Shown here: positions 1 to 7,847 of the stretch, one piece after another
Numbering within the stretch: position 1 is the first letter of the stretch
Layout of the letters: the number at the start of each line of letters is the position of its first letter
Source: Microcella humidisoli
GTDB taxonomy: Bacteria > Actinomycetota > Actinomycetes > Actinomycetales > Microbacteriaceae
Reading direction: 5' to 3'
Length of the DNA: 64,000 nucleotides
Assembly: GCF_024362325.1 (NCBI RefSeq)
Contig: NZ_CP101497.1
Coordinates: 1,860,001 to 1,924,000 of the forward strand
Notes under the pieces: model-generated
Seen by the model: only the letters and a program-made list of their open reading frames with translations
Database searches by the model: none
What the model was told of the DNA's origin: nothing
Made by a program: the position numbers and the translations under genes

Positions 1-2
1 AC

Positions 3-497
<495 letters not shown>

Positions 498-518
498 GCG
501 AGTGCTCGGCCGGTTAGG

Positions 519-524
519 TATGAT
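519..524 (+). promoter_or_regulatory. probable -10 element TATGAT
   Basis: TATGAT matches the sigma-70 -10 consensus in five of six positions and lies about 50 bases before the start at 575. No convincing -35 is visible. It suggests that the propeller gene has its own leadered transcript after pyrH. Confidence 0.45.
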
Positions 525-574
525 CTAAGGGACGCGACCGCGTCGCCCGCCGACGACCTGCCGGGAGAGCATCC

Positions 575-1831
575 ATGACCGACGCCGTCACCATCGCCAC
601 GGGAGTGCCCGGCATCAGCGTGCGGCTGACGCCGACCGAGCGTTTCACCTTCGGAAGCTTCGTCGACTGCAACATGGCGACGGCGTGGGTCGGTGACCGG
701 TTCCGCATCTTCCCGGGCAAGTACGGGGAGGACCCCGTCTGGGGGCAGGCGAACGAGCTCAAGCACGCCGACGGTGCGACCGTGGCCGAGGCGTTCTCGC
801 GGCGTCCGGAAGAGTTCGTCGAGCCCGTCATGCCGCCGAACACCCCGCCGGGCGAGCCCGGCCTGCACGGCGCGGTGTGGTTCGAGACGGTCTACCAAGA
901 GCCCTCCGACCCCACCGGCCGCACCCTCTACGCGCTGTACCACAACGAGAACTACCCCGAGACGCTGCCCTACGACCCGGCGACGGGGGAGGGGCTACGC
1001 GCCGACGACTGGCCGCCCGGGCTGACCGGCCCCGAGTCGGTGCAGGCCGTGCCCCGCATCGGCATCATGAAGTCGACGGACGGCGGAGAGAGCTGGGCCA
1101 ACCACGGCATCCTGCTGGAAGACCGCGATGACCGCATGATCCGCCTGCCCGTCAACCGCAACAACTGCTTTCCCGGCGGGGTCGGCGACCCGAGCGCCGT
1201 CGCGTCGGGCGATCACCTCTACGTGTTCTACGGCGAGTACGCCTACCCCGAGGCGTGGGATGCCCGCACCTGGTCACGCGAGACCGAGGCCGCGGCGCAG
1301 TGCGTGAGTGTGGCTCGCGTGCCGCTCGCCGCGCTCGACGAGCCCACGGGCGCCGCGCGGCGCTGGAGCGGCACCGCCTTCGATGCGCCGTGGGACGGCG
1401 TCGGGCAGCCGATCGCGAGCCTGCGCATCCCGGCATCGGAGGGCGGCGGCGCCGTCTCGCAGGGCGACGAGCTCTACTACTGGGGCCCCTCGGTCAGCTG
1501 GAACGAGCACCTCGAGGCCTGGGTCATGCTGCTCGGGCGCGTCGACGGCAGCTTCTGGGTGGGCGACAGCCTGTTCGTGTCGATCAACCCGCACCGCGAC
1601 CTCGGCGAGGGCGACAACGCGCAGCAGTGGTCGACACCCGTGCGCATCGTGCACCGCCCCGGCCACACGCTCTGGTACCCCTCGCTGCAGCCCACCGACT
1701 CGCCGGAGGATCTCGCGGCGAAGCGCACGTGCCTGCGTCTCGGCCGCGAGGCGCGGCTGTTCTTCAAAGACATGGCGGGCGATGAGCACGTGTACATCAG
1801 CGACTACCGCGTGGAGTTCGTGCGCGAGTGA
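575..1831 (+). CDS. Sialidase/GH43-like beta-propeller protein, unknown substrate
   Basis: A 418-residue protein without signal peptide or membrane segment, so probably cytoplasmic. It contains one clear Asp-box, STDGGESW at about residues 167-174, the beta-hairpin motif of sialidase and other glycan-acting propellers. It is rich in regularly spaced aromatic/Gly strands (for example YALYHNENYP and LYVFYGEYAYPEAW), as expected of a five- or six-bladed propeller. The composition suggests a glycoside-hydrolase-like or carbohydrate-binding role, but no catalytic set can be assigned with confidence. The ATG at 575 has a GGGAGAG ribosome site 7 bases upstream. It sits between pyrH and an EamA transporter, a position normally empty in relatives. 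Confidence 0.6.
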   Translation: MTDAVTIATGVPGISVRLTPTERFTFGSFVDCNMATAWVGDRFRIFPGKYGEDPVWGQANELKHADGATVAEAFSRRPEEFVEPVMPPNTPPGEPGLHGAVWFETVYQEPSDPTGRTLYALYHNENYPETLPYDPATGEGLRADDWPPGLTGPESVQAVPRIGIMKSTDGGESWANHGILLEDRDDRMIRLPVNRNNCFPGGVGDPSAVASGDHLYVFYGEYAYPEAWDARTWSRETEAAAQCVSVARVPLAALDEPTGAARRWSGTAFDAPWDGVGQPIASLRIPASEGGGAVSQGDELYYWGPSVSWNEHLEAWVMLLGRVDGSFWVGDSLFVSINPHRDLGEGDNAQQWSTPVRIVHRPGHTLWYPSLQPTDSPEDLAAKRTCLRLGREARLFFKDMAGDEHVYISDYRVEFVRE

Positions 1832-1893
1832 CGCGCGTCACGCGCGTGCCCGCGGTGCGCCACCGCGCGCGCCCGGGTGCGCCACCGCGCGCC

Positions 1894-1899
1894 TAGGCT
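1894..1899 (+). promoter_or_regulatory. leaderless -10 element TAGGCT
   Basis: TAGGCT ends 6 bases before the GTG at 1906, which leaves no room for a ribosome site, so transcription probably starts at or next to the start codon. Confidence 0.5.
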
Positions 1900-1905
1900 G
1901 ATCGG

Positions 1906-2778
1906 GTGATCGCCGCCCTGCTCATCGCCGGCGCCGCGATCGCTCACGCGACGTGGAACATCGCGATGAAGCGCGCGGGCACGAGCGGCACGCCGTTCAT
2001 CGCCGCGACGCTCGTGGTCGGCGTCGTGATCTTCGCGCCGTTCGGCGTCTCGGCGCTCATCGCCGCACCGCCGACGACCTCCGCCGTCGTGCCGCTCGTG
2101 CTCGGCAGCGCTGGGCTGCAGCTCGCCTACTTCCTGCTGCTGCAGCGCGCCTACCGGCTCGCCGACGTCGGCGTCGTGTACCCGGTGGCGCGCGGCACCG
2201 GGCCGCTGCTGAGCGTCATCGGAGCGGTGCTCCTGCTCGGCGAGCGGCCCGGCCTCGTCGCGCTCGCGGGTGCGGCGCTCGTCGTTGCCGGGGTCGTCGT
2301 CATCGGCACGGCGGCCGCGCGCGCACCGATCGGCGAGCGGGATTCGACCGCGCGGCGCTGGCGGGGCATCCGCTACGGGGCGGCGGTCGGCGTCGTCATC
2401 GCCGCCTACACGCTGTGGGATGCGGCCGCCGTCACGCGCGCCGATCTCGAGCCCGTCGGCTACTACTGGGCGAGCATGGTCGTGCAGTTGGGCGTGCTGC
2501 TGCCCCTCGCGCTGCGCGAGCGCGGGGCGCTCGCGCGAACCGTGCGCGAGCACCCCGTCGCGATCGGGCTCGTCGGCGCGCTCTCACCGCTCGCCTACGT
2601 CGCGGTGCTCGTCGCCTACACGCTCGCGCCCGTGTCGATCGTGGCCCCGGCCCGCGAGGTGAGCGTCGTGCTCATCGCCCTTGCCGGCTGGCTGCTGCTG
2701 CGCGAGCCGCACCCGGTGCGGCGCCTGCTCGGCAGCGTCATCGTGCTCGCGGGCATCGCGCTGCTGGGCCTCGGCTGA
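1906..2778 (+). CDS. EamA/DMT-family membrane transporter
   Basis: A 290-residue very hydrophobic protein with about ten predicted transmembrane helices arranged as two EamA halves. The first half begins at IAALLIAGAAIAHATWN and the second at RGIRYGAAVGVVIAAYTLWD; both have the family's helix-1 pattern with a polar or aromatic pair. DMT exporters move amino acids, nucleotides or other metabolites out of the cell; the substrate cannot be told. The GTG start at 1906 is supported by the -10 element 6 bases upstream. The short spacer from 1832 contains the 16-base string GTGCGCCACCGCGCGC twice. Confidence 0.88.
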   Translation: MIAALLIAGAAIAHATWNIAMKRAGTSGTPFIAATLVVGVVIFAPFGVSALIAAPPTTSAVVPLVLGSAGLQLAYFLLLQRAYRLADVGVVYPVARGTGPLLSVIGAVLLLGERPGLVALAGAALVVAGVVVIGTAAARAPIGERDSTARRWRGIRYGAAVGVVIAAYTLWDAAAVTRADLEPVGYYWASMVVQLGVLLPLALRERGALARTVREHPVAIGLVGALSPLAYVAVLVAYTLAPVSIVAPAREVSVVLIALAGWLLLREPHPVRRLLGSVIVLAGIALLGLG

Positions 2779-2804
2779 TGCCCCTCCGGTGCTGGCTCGA
2801 CCAC

Positions 2805-2810
2805 TAGACT
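2805..2810 (+). promoter_or_regulatory. -10 element TAGACT of frr
   Basis: TAGACT lies 27 bases before the frr start. The ribosome site GAAGGAG (2826-2832) follows, so frr has a short leader. This separates frr transcription from the transporter upstream. Confidence 0.5.
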
Positions 2811-2837
2811 CGGGGTCGACCCACCGAAGGAGCCGCC

Positions 2838-3392
2838 GTGATCGCCGATGTTCTGGCCGAAGCCACCGAGAAGATGACCAAGGCCGTCGAGGTCGCGAAA
2901 GAAGACTTCGCGACCGTGCGCACGGGCCGGGCCAACCCGCAGCTGTTCCAGAAGATCCTCGTCGAGTACTACGGCACCCCGACGCCGCTCGCCCAGCTCG
3001 CGAGCCTGCAGAACCCCGAAGCGCGCACGATCCTCATCACGCCCTACGACAAGAGCGCGCTGAAGGAGATCGAGAAGGCGATCGTCAACTTCCCGAACCT
3101 CGGGGCGAGCCCCAACAACGACGGCGAGATCATCCGCGTCACGATGCCCGAGCTGACGGAGGACCGTCGCAAGGAGTACGTGAAGATCGTCAAGCAGAAG
3201 GCGGAGGACTGCAAGGTCTCGATCCGCAACATCCGCCGCAAGGCGAAAGACGACCTCGACGCCCTCAAGAGCGAGGTCGGCGACGACGAGGTCGCGCGCG
3301 CCGAGAAGGAGCTCGAGGCGATCACGAAGCGGGCGACCGACGCCGCGGAGGACGCGCTCAAGAAGAAGGAAGCCGAGCTGCTCGAGGTCTAG
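2838..3392 (+). CDS. frr: Ribosome-recycling factor
   Basis: RRF splits post-termination ribosomes together with EF-G. The 184-residue length is standard for the family. The sequence begins [20 protein letters not shown] and shows the diagnostic [14 protein letters not shown] (residues about 29-42) and the [23 protein letters not shown] stretch of the tip of domain I. The C-terminal half is the helical hairpin [24 protein letters not shown] start with GAAGGAG six bases upstream. Its stop codon abuts the ATG of cdsA, so the two are almost certainly co-transcribed and translationally coupled, the classical frr-cdsA order. Confidence 0.97.
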   Translation: MIADVLAEATEKMTKAVEVAKEDFATVRTGRANPQLFQKILVEYYGTPTPLAQLASLQNPEARTILITPYDKSALKEIEKAIVNFPNLGASPNNDGEIIRVTMPELTEDRRKEYVKIVKQKAEDCKVSIRNIRRKAKDDLDALKSEVGDDEVARAEKELEAITKRATDAAEDALKKKEAELLEV

Positions 3393-4406
3393 ATGCCCGA
3401 GACGCCCGAATCCGCGCCGCCCGCAGCGGCCCCCGAGCACGAGGCTCCGCGCACCGCGCGGCGGCCCGCTCGCGGCCGTGCCGGCTCGGCGCGTGGCGAG
3501 GTCGAGGCGGCCATCCACGACATCGAGAACACGGTGCACAATCTCGAGGCGAAAGCGCGCGAGATGGATGCCCGCATCGAGGCCCGCGCCGGTCGCAGCC
3601 TGACCAAGGCCATCTTCTTCGGTCTGGTTCTCGGCCTGGCGCTGCTGTTCAGCCTCATCGTTCTCAAGCAGCTCTTCATGATCTTCGTCGCCGCGCTCGT
3701 GGCCTTCACCGTCTACGAGCTCGCGAGCGCGCTGCGCTTCGCGGGGCGCGATATCCCGCGCATCCCCCTCGTGATCGCCGCGATCGGCGTCGTGCCGCCC
3801 GCGTTCTACCTCGGTGCGCCGGGGCTGTGGTGGGCGTTCCTCGCGGGCGTCGCGTTCGTGAGCCTGTGGCGCATCGTCGAGACCGCGCGTCCCGCCATGC
3901 GTCAGCCGGGCGTCTCCCTGCGCACCGACCTCGCGGCGGGCGTCTTCGTGCTCAGCTACGTGCCCCTGCTCGCGGGCTTCGCGGTCGTCATGACGGCGCA
4001 GCCGGGCGGCGAATGGTGGGTGCTCGCGTACCTCATCGTGGTCATCGCGATCGACACGGGCGCCTACGCCTCGGGCGTGCTGTTCGGCAAGCACCCCATG
4101 GCGCCGCGCATCAGCCCGAAGAAGACCTGGGAGGGTTTCGCGGGCTCGGTCGTCGCCGCGACCCTCGCAGGCATCCTGCTCGCCGTGCTCATGATCGGCA
4201 CCGAGTGGTGGGTCGGCCTCATCCTGGCCCTGACGCTCGTCGGCGTCGCGACGCTCGGCGACCTCACCGAGTCGCTCATCAAGCGCGACCTCGGCATCAA
4301 AGACATCTCGACCTGGCTGCCGGGCCACGGCGGGTTCCTCGACCGGCTCGACTCGATGCTGCCGTCGACGATCGCCGCGTACGTCATCTTCACGCTGCTG
4401 GGCTGA
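3393..4406 (+). CDS. cdsA: Phosphatidate cytidylyltransferase
   Basis: Makes CDP-diacylglycerol from phosphatidate and CTP at the membrane, the entry point for phospholipid synthesis. The 337-residue protein has a 65-residue Pro/Ala/Arg-rich and then helical cytoplasmic N-terminal extension, followed by about eight membrane helices. The family signature is clear: SPKKTWEGFAGS at about residues 242-253 and GDLTESLIKRDLGIKD near residues 290-305, with the metal-binding acidic residues. It ends with the usual GHGGFLDRLDSMLPS segment. The ATG immediately follows the frr stop codon. The N-terminal extension is longer than in enterobacterial CdsA but common in actinobacteria. Confidence 0.96.
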   Translation: MPETPESAPPAAAPEHEAPRTARRPARGRAGSARGEVEAAIHDIENTVHNLEAKAREMDARIEARAGRSLTKAIFFGLVLGLALLFSLIVLKQLFMIFVAALVAFTVYELASALRFAGRDIPRIPLVIAAIGVVPPAFYLGAPGLWWAFLAGVAFVSLWRIVETARPAMRQPGVSLRTDLAAGVFVLSYVPLLAGFAVVMTAQPGGEWWVLAYLIVVIAIDTGAYASGVLFGKHPMAPRISPKKTWEGFAGSVVAATLAGILLAVLMIGTEWWVGLILALTLVGVATLGDLTESLIKRDLGIKDISTWLPGHGGFLDRLDSMLPSTIAAYVIFTLLG

Positions 4407-4453
4407 GGCGGGCGCCTCGGCGCCGCGTGGCACGGGTGGCGGCGCGACTGCGG

Positions 4454-4459
4454 CAGAAT
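4454..4459 (+). promoter_or_regulatory. leaderless -10 element CAGAAT
   Basis: CAGAAT ends 6 bases before the GTG at 4466 and decides that start over longer in-frame readings that would run into cdsA. Confidence 0.45.
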
Positions 4460-4465
4460 GGTGCG

Positions 4466-5020
4466 GTGACTTCGACCTTCCCCCTCGCCCGATCGGGCAA
4501 GCCCGGCTACGACGCCGAGGAGGTCGATGCGTTTCTCGAGCGGGCCCGCGAGGCATTCTCGGCGCCGCTCGGCGACGGCGCGACCTTGACGAGCGACGAG
4601 ATCCGGCACACGGCGTTCCGGGTCGTGCGCAAGGACGGCTACTCGGCCCGGCACGTCGATGCCGCTCTCGAGCGACTCGAGGAGGCCTTCGCGGGTCGCG
4701 AGCGCGAACAGGGCATCGCGAGCCTGGGGGCCGAGGCCTACTACGCGCAGGCCCGCGCGACGGCCCAAGAGATCATCGATCGCCTCGCTCGACCGGCGGG
4801 CAAGAAGTTCCGTCGTCTCAGCCCGCTCACGCGCGGATACCACCCCGCCGACGTCGACGCCTTCGCCGTGCGCATCTCGGCGTACTTCGAGAACGGCCAG
4901 GCGCTGCCCGTCGAGACGGTGCGCACGATCGCGTTCCGACCCCGCTACCGCGGCTACGACGAGGCCCAGGTCGACCTGCTGCTCGACACCGTGATCGGGC
5001 TCATGCTGGCCGTTCGCTGA
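4466..5020 (+). CDS. Small protein with four DivIVA-type motifs
   Basis: A 184-residue protein starting at GTG 4466, 6 bases after a CAGAAT -10 element, so probably leaderless. It carries four copies of the DivIVA N-terminal signature G-Y-x4-V-D-x-h-L/A, with the Gly at residues 14, 58, 124 and 163. Copies 2 and 4 are each preceded by an IR/VR-x-x-AFR stretch, so the protein looks like an internal duplication of a two-motif unit with a 110-residue period. DivIVA motifs bind curved membrane and wall-growth scaffolds (Wag31 in actinobacteria). There is no long coiled coil, unlike true DivIVA. It is probably a cytoplasmic adaptor in polar growth or division; the exact role is unknown. Confidence 0.8.
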   Translation: MTSTFPLARSGKPGYDAEEVDAFLERAREAFSAPLGDGATLTSDEIRHTAFRVVRKDGYSARHVDAALERLEEAFAGREREQGIASLGAEAYYAQARATAQEIIDRLARPAGKKFRRLSPLTRGYHPADVDAFAVRISAYFENGQALPVETVRTIAFRPRYRGYDEAQVDLLLDTVIGLMLAVR

Positions 5021-5040
5021 GCCCCGCGGCGCCCGTCGGG

Positions 5041-5046
5041 TAGAAT
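5041..5046 (+). promoter_or_regulatory. -10 element TAGAAT
   Basis: TAGAAT, a near-consensus -10 hexamer, ends 9 bases before the GTG at 5056. A leaderless or nearly leaderless transcript is expected. Confidence 0.5.
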
Positions 5047-5055
5047 CGGGGCACT

Positions 5056-5694
5056 GTGGGAAAGCATGCTTCGACGCCGACGCGCCCCACTGCGGTGACC
5101 GAGCGGTGGATGCGCGCTGATCGGCGACCCCTTCCGGCCTCGATCGAGCGGCATGTGCGCACGCCGTGGTCGCTGCCCGTCTTCGCCTCGGTCGTGTCGC
5201 TCGCGTTCGTGCTCGTGTCGATCACCGACCACTCGCCGGCGATGGCGCTCGAGGTCACCGCCCCGGCCTCGCCGCAGCAGACGCAGGTCGTCGCGGCCTC
5301 CGACGACTACGTCAGCAGCATCGAGCGCACGCAGTGGAAGACCTCGCAGGTCGTCACCTACGGCACCGCTCCGGCCGCCGGCACGCCTGATCCCGGTTCG
5401 GCGAAGGCGATCGCGCTCGAGATGGTGACAGCACGCGGCTGGTCGGCGAACCAGTACAACTGCCTCGTCGCGCTCTGGAACAAGGAGTCGGGCTGGAACG
5501 TCTACGCCCACAACAAGAGCTCGGGCGCCTATGGGATTCCGCAGGCGCTGCCGGGCACCAAGATGGCCTCGGCGGGGGCGGACTGGGCGACGAATCCGCG
5601 CACGCAGATCACGTGGGGCCTCGGCTACATCCAGGGCCGCTACGGCGACCCGTGCGGCGCCTGGGGGCACAGCCAGCGCGTCGGCTGGTACTAG
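5056..5694 (+). CDS. Exported lytic-transglycosylase-like wall protein
   Basis: A 212-residue protein. An N-terminal cytoplasmic basic stretch is followed by one hydrophobic segment at about residues 39-57 (VFASVVSLAFVLVSI), a signal anchor or signal peptide. A Ser/Thr/Pro-poor linker then leads to a C-terminal SLT/lysozyme-like domain (about residues 115-212). That domain has the typical actinobacterial pattern: NQYNCLVALWNKESGWN with the catalytic-type Glu, then SGAYGIPQALPGTKMAS and WGLGYIQGRYG, ending CGAWGHSQRVGWY. It probably cuts or binds peptidoglycan outside the membrane. GTG 5056 is the first start after the -10 box. It follows the DivIVA-motif gene, which fits a wall-growth neighbourhood. 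Confidence 0.85.
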   Translation: MGKHASTPTRPTAVTERWMRADRRPLPASIERHVRTPWSLPVFASVVSLAFVLVSITDHSPAMALEVTAPASPQQTQVVAASDDYVSSIERTQWKTSQVVTYGTAPAAGTPDPGSAKAIALEMVTARGWSANQYNCLVALWNKESGWNVYAHNKSSGAYGIPQALPGTKMASAGADWATNPRTQITWGLGYIQGRYGDPCGAWGHSQRVGWY

Positions 5695-5706
5695 GCCCGC
5701 GCATCC

Positions 5707-6009
5707 ATGCCCCGCAGCAATCGGCCGCGCAGCAGGCGCCGCGGTGACGAGCCTGTCGAGCCGTTCGATCTCGACCGCCTGAGCGCGGGCCTGCGTCGCA
5801 CGGAGGTCAAGCGCTCGGGCACCTGGAACGTGCAAAGCGTCTCGGCCGCCTCCGCGCAGAAGGTGTACCTGTGTCCGGGCTGCCGCCTCGACGTGCCGGT
5901 CGGCCAGGCGCACATCGTGGCCTGGCGCGCCGACGGGCTCATGGGCGAGCAGGCCGACCTGGCCGACCGCCGGCACTGGCACTCCCACTGCTGGAGGATG
6001 GAACCATGA
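5707..6009 (+). CDS. Conserved small protein with putative zinc site
   Basis: A 100-residue basic protein. After an Arg-rich N-terminus and the stretch EPFDLDRLSAGLRRTE comes a compact Cys/His set: CPGC at about residues 56-59, then one His in VGQAHIVAW, and HWHSHCW near the C-terminus. This spacing fits a single structural zinc site. Proteins of this type occur throughout actinobacteria with no experimental function that I can name. The stop codon overlaps the start of the alpha/beta hydrolase (ATGA), so the two are translationally coupled. Confidence 0.75.
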   Translation: MPRSNRPRSRRRGDEPVEPFDLDRLSAGLRRTEVKRSGTWNVQSVSAASAQKVYLCPGCRLDVPVGQAHIVAWRADGLMGEQADLADRRHWHSHCWRMEP

Positions 6010-6719
6010 GCGAGCCGATCCGCAGCGCGACCGTGCTGCCCGCCCACCGCACCGACATCGAACTGCGCACGCCCGATGGCCTCACGCTCGTCGGCGAGCT
6101 CTCGCTGCCCGAGAGTCACGACCCCGTCGCGACGCTCGTGTGCCTGCACCCGCTGCCGACGGCGGGCGGCTACATGGACTCGCACATCATCCGCAAGGCC
6201 GCCGCGCGCCTGCCCGCGCTCGCCGATATCGCCGTGCTGCGCTTCAACTTCCGCGGCGTCAGCTCGCCGCGGGGCACGAGCGAGGGATCGTTCGGCCACG
6301 GCGACGATGAGCGATTCGATCTGGATGCGGCGATGGCGTTCGTCGCCGAGCGCGGTCTTCCCGACCCCTGGCTGCTCGGCTGGTCGTTCGGCACGGAGGT
6401 GGCCCTCAAGCACGGCCTCGAGCACGCCGTCGTGGGGGCGATCCTGCTCTCGCCGCCTCTGCACCGCACGAGCGCCGACGAGGTCGCCGCGTGGGCGGGC
6501 AGCGGCAAGCGACTCGTCGTGGTCGTCCCCGAGCTCGACGACTACCTGCGGCCGGCCGAGGCGCTCGAGCGCTTCGCGAGCGTGCCCGAGCGCGAGTTCG
6601 TCGCGGTCGAGGGCGGCAAGCACTTGTGGGTCGGCGAGAACCAGACCGCGCGCGTGCTGACCGAGATCGTGGCGCGGCTCAACCCCGCGGTGCTGCCGCT
6701 GCCGACCGAGTGGCCGTGA
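6006..6719 (+). CDS. Alpha/beta hydrolase
   Basis: A 237-residue cytoplasmic alpha/beta-hydrolase. The oxyanion region VCLHPLPTAGG is at about residues 42-52, the nucleophile elbow GWSFG at about residues 121-125, an acidic residue in VVPELDDY, and the catalytic-type His in EGGKHLW near residue 208. The size and the PLPTAGGYMDSH pattern resemble the small dienelactone-hydrolase/KANL2-type esterases. Substrate unknown. The ATG at 6006 overlaps the stop of the upstream zinc-site protein by four bases, so they form one operon. An upstream extension of the frame exists but lies wholly inside that gene. Confidence 0.85.
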   Translation: MSEPIRSATVLPAHRTDIELRTPDGLTLVGELSLPESHDPVATLVCLHPLPTAGGYMDSHIIRKAAARLPALADIAVLRFNFRGVSSPRGTSEGSFGHGDDERFDLDAAMAFVAERGLPDPWLLGWSFGTEVALKHGLEHAVVGAILLSPPLHRTSADEVAAWAGSGKRLVVVVPELDDYLRPAEALERFASVPEREFVAVEGGKHLWVGENQTARVLTEIVARLNPAVLPLPTEWP

Positions 6720-6756
6720 CCTCGCGAGCGCTGCGCGCCTGAGCGCAGCCGCGCCG

Positions 6757-7818
6757 CTACTTCTCTTCGAGCTTCGGCACGACCACCTGGTCGATGATGA
6801 TGAGGATCGACGCCGCGACCGGAATCGCGATGAGGGCGCCGAGGATGCCGAGCAGCGTGCCGCCGATGAGGGCCGCGATGACCACGACGACGCCCGGCAC
6901 CTTGACGGCGCGGTTCATGATGTTGGGGCTGAAGACGTAGGCCTCGATCTGCATGTAGACGAGGTACCAGACCGCCGCGACGATCACGGTGATCAGCGAG
7001 TCGGGGTTGACGAGCAGCTGGGTGGCCACGATGAGGATCGAGCCCGAGAGCGTTCCGACGAGCGGCACGAGCGAGAACAGGAAGGCGATGAAGGCGAACA
7101 GCGCCGGATACGCGGCGCCGATGATGCTGAGGAAGATGAAGCTCAGCACGCCGTTGATGAAGGCGAGCGTCACCTGCCCGACGACGTAGCGGCCGACGGC
7201 CTGCGCCACCTGCTCGGAGATGTCGACGAACTGCTCGCGGCGCGAGCGCGGCACGAGGCGGTACAGGGCCTTCTTGATCGAGCTCAGCGAGGCCGTGAAG
7301 TACAGGGTGAGGATGAGGATGATGAGGGCGCCGAAGACGCCCGTCGCGATCGAGACGCTCACCGACAGCACGCCACCGCCGATCTGGGCGAGGTTGTCGG
7401 GGTCGGTGAGGTAGACGAGCGCATCCTGCGCCGCAGCCCGCACGTCGAGGATCTCGATCGGGATGATGCTCTGCACCTGCGACAGCAGCTCGTCGAGCGA
7501 GGCAGGGTTGGTGACGTACTCCGTGATCTGGGTGATGAGCTTGCTCGACTGCTCGACCACGACGGGGATGATCGCGAAGACGAGGCCGGCGAAGAGCCCG
7601 AGCACGCCGAGGAGCACCGTCAGGATCGCGGCCCAGCGGGGCCACTTGCGCGACTCGAGCCACGAGATGAGCGGGTCGAGCCCGAGCGCGATGAAGATCG
7701 CCGCACCGATGTAGGTGAGGATCGTCGCGAGCGAGGCGAAGGCGCCCCCGATGAGCAGGGCGATGAGCACGCCGAGCCCGCCGAAGATGCCGAGGCGGAA
7801 CGCGTTCTGGATCTTCAC
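6757..7818 (-). CDS. AI-2E family transporter (permease)
   Basis: A 353-residue integral membrane protein of the TqsA/YdiK-like AI-2E family, with about eight helices. Helices 1-3 are at about residues 10-100, followed by a long amphipathic/soluble segment (about residues 100-150), then helices up to the C-terminal basic tail. The family stretch NGVLSFIFLSIIGAAYPALF and the ending IPVAASILIIIDQVVVPKL are recognisable. Members are proton- or sodium-coupled exporters of small molecules; autoinducer-2 transport holds only for some. GTG start with GGAGGA six bases upstream. It follows the coiled-coil DivIVA gene by 29 bases on the same strand, so the two are probably one operon. Confidence 0.9.
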   Translation of the reverse strand: MKIQNAFRLGIFGGLGVLIALLIGGAFASLATILTYIGAAIFIALGLDPLISWLESRKWPRWAAILTVLLGVLGLFAGLVFAIIPVVVEQSSKLITQITEYVTNPASLDELLSQVQSIIPIEILDVRAAAQDALVYLTDPDNLAQIGGGVLSVSVSIATGVFGALIILILTLYFTASLSSIKKALYRLVPRSRREQFVDISEQVAQAVGRYVVGQVTLAFINGVLSFIFLSIIGAAYPALFAFIAFLFSLVPLVGTLSGSILIVATQLLVNPDSLITVIVAAVWYLVYMQIEAYVFSPNIMNRAVKVPGVVVVIAALIGGTLLGILGALIAIPVAASILIIIDQVVVPKLEEK

Positions 7819-7847
7819 GGATGTCCTCCGGTCGTGGTCGACGAGGA

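Noticed and set aside
4064..4843. A minus-strand gene antisense to cdsA and the DivIVA-motif gene
   Set aside because: The composition is that of a GC-rich shadow frame and no motif is present; both plus-strand genes there are well supported.
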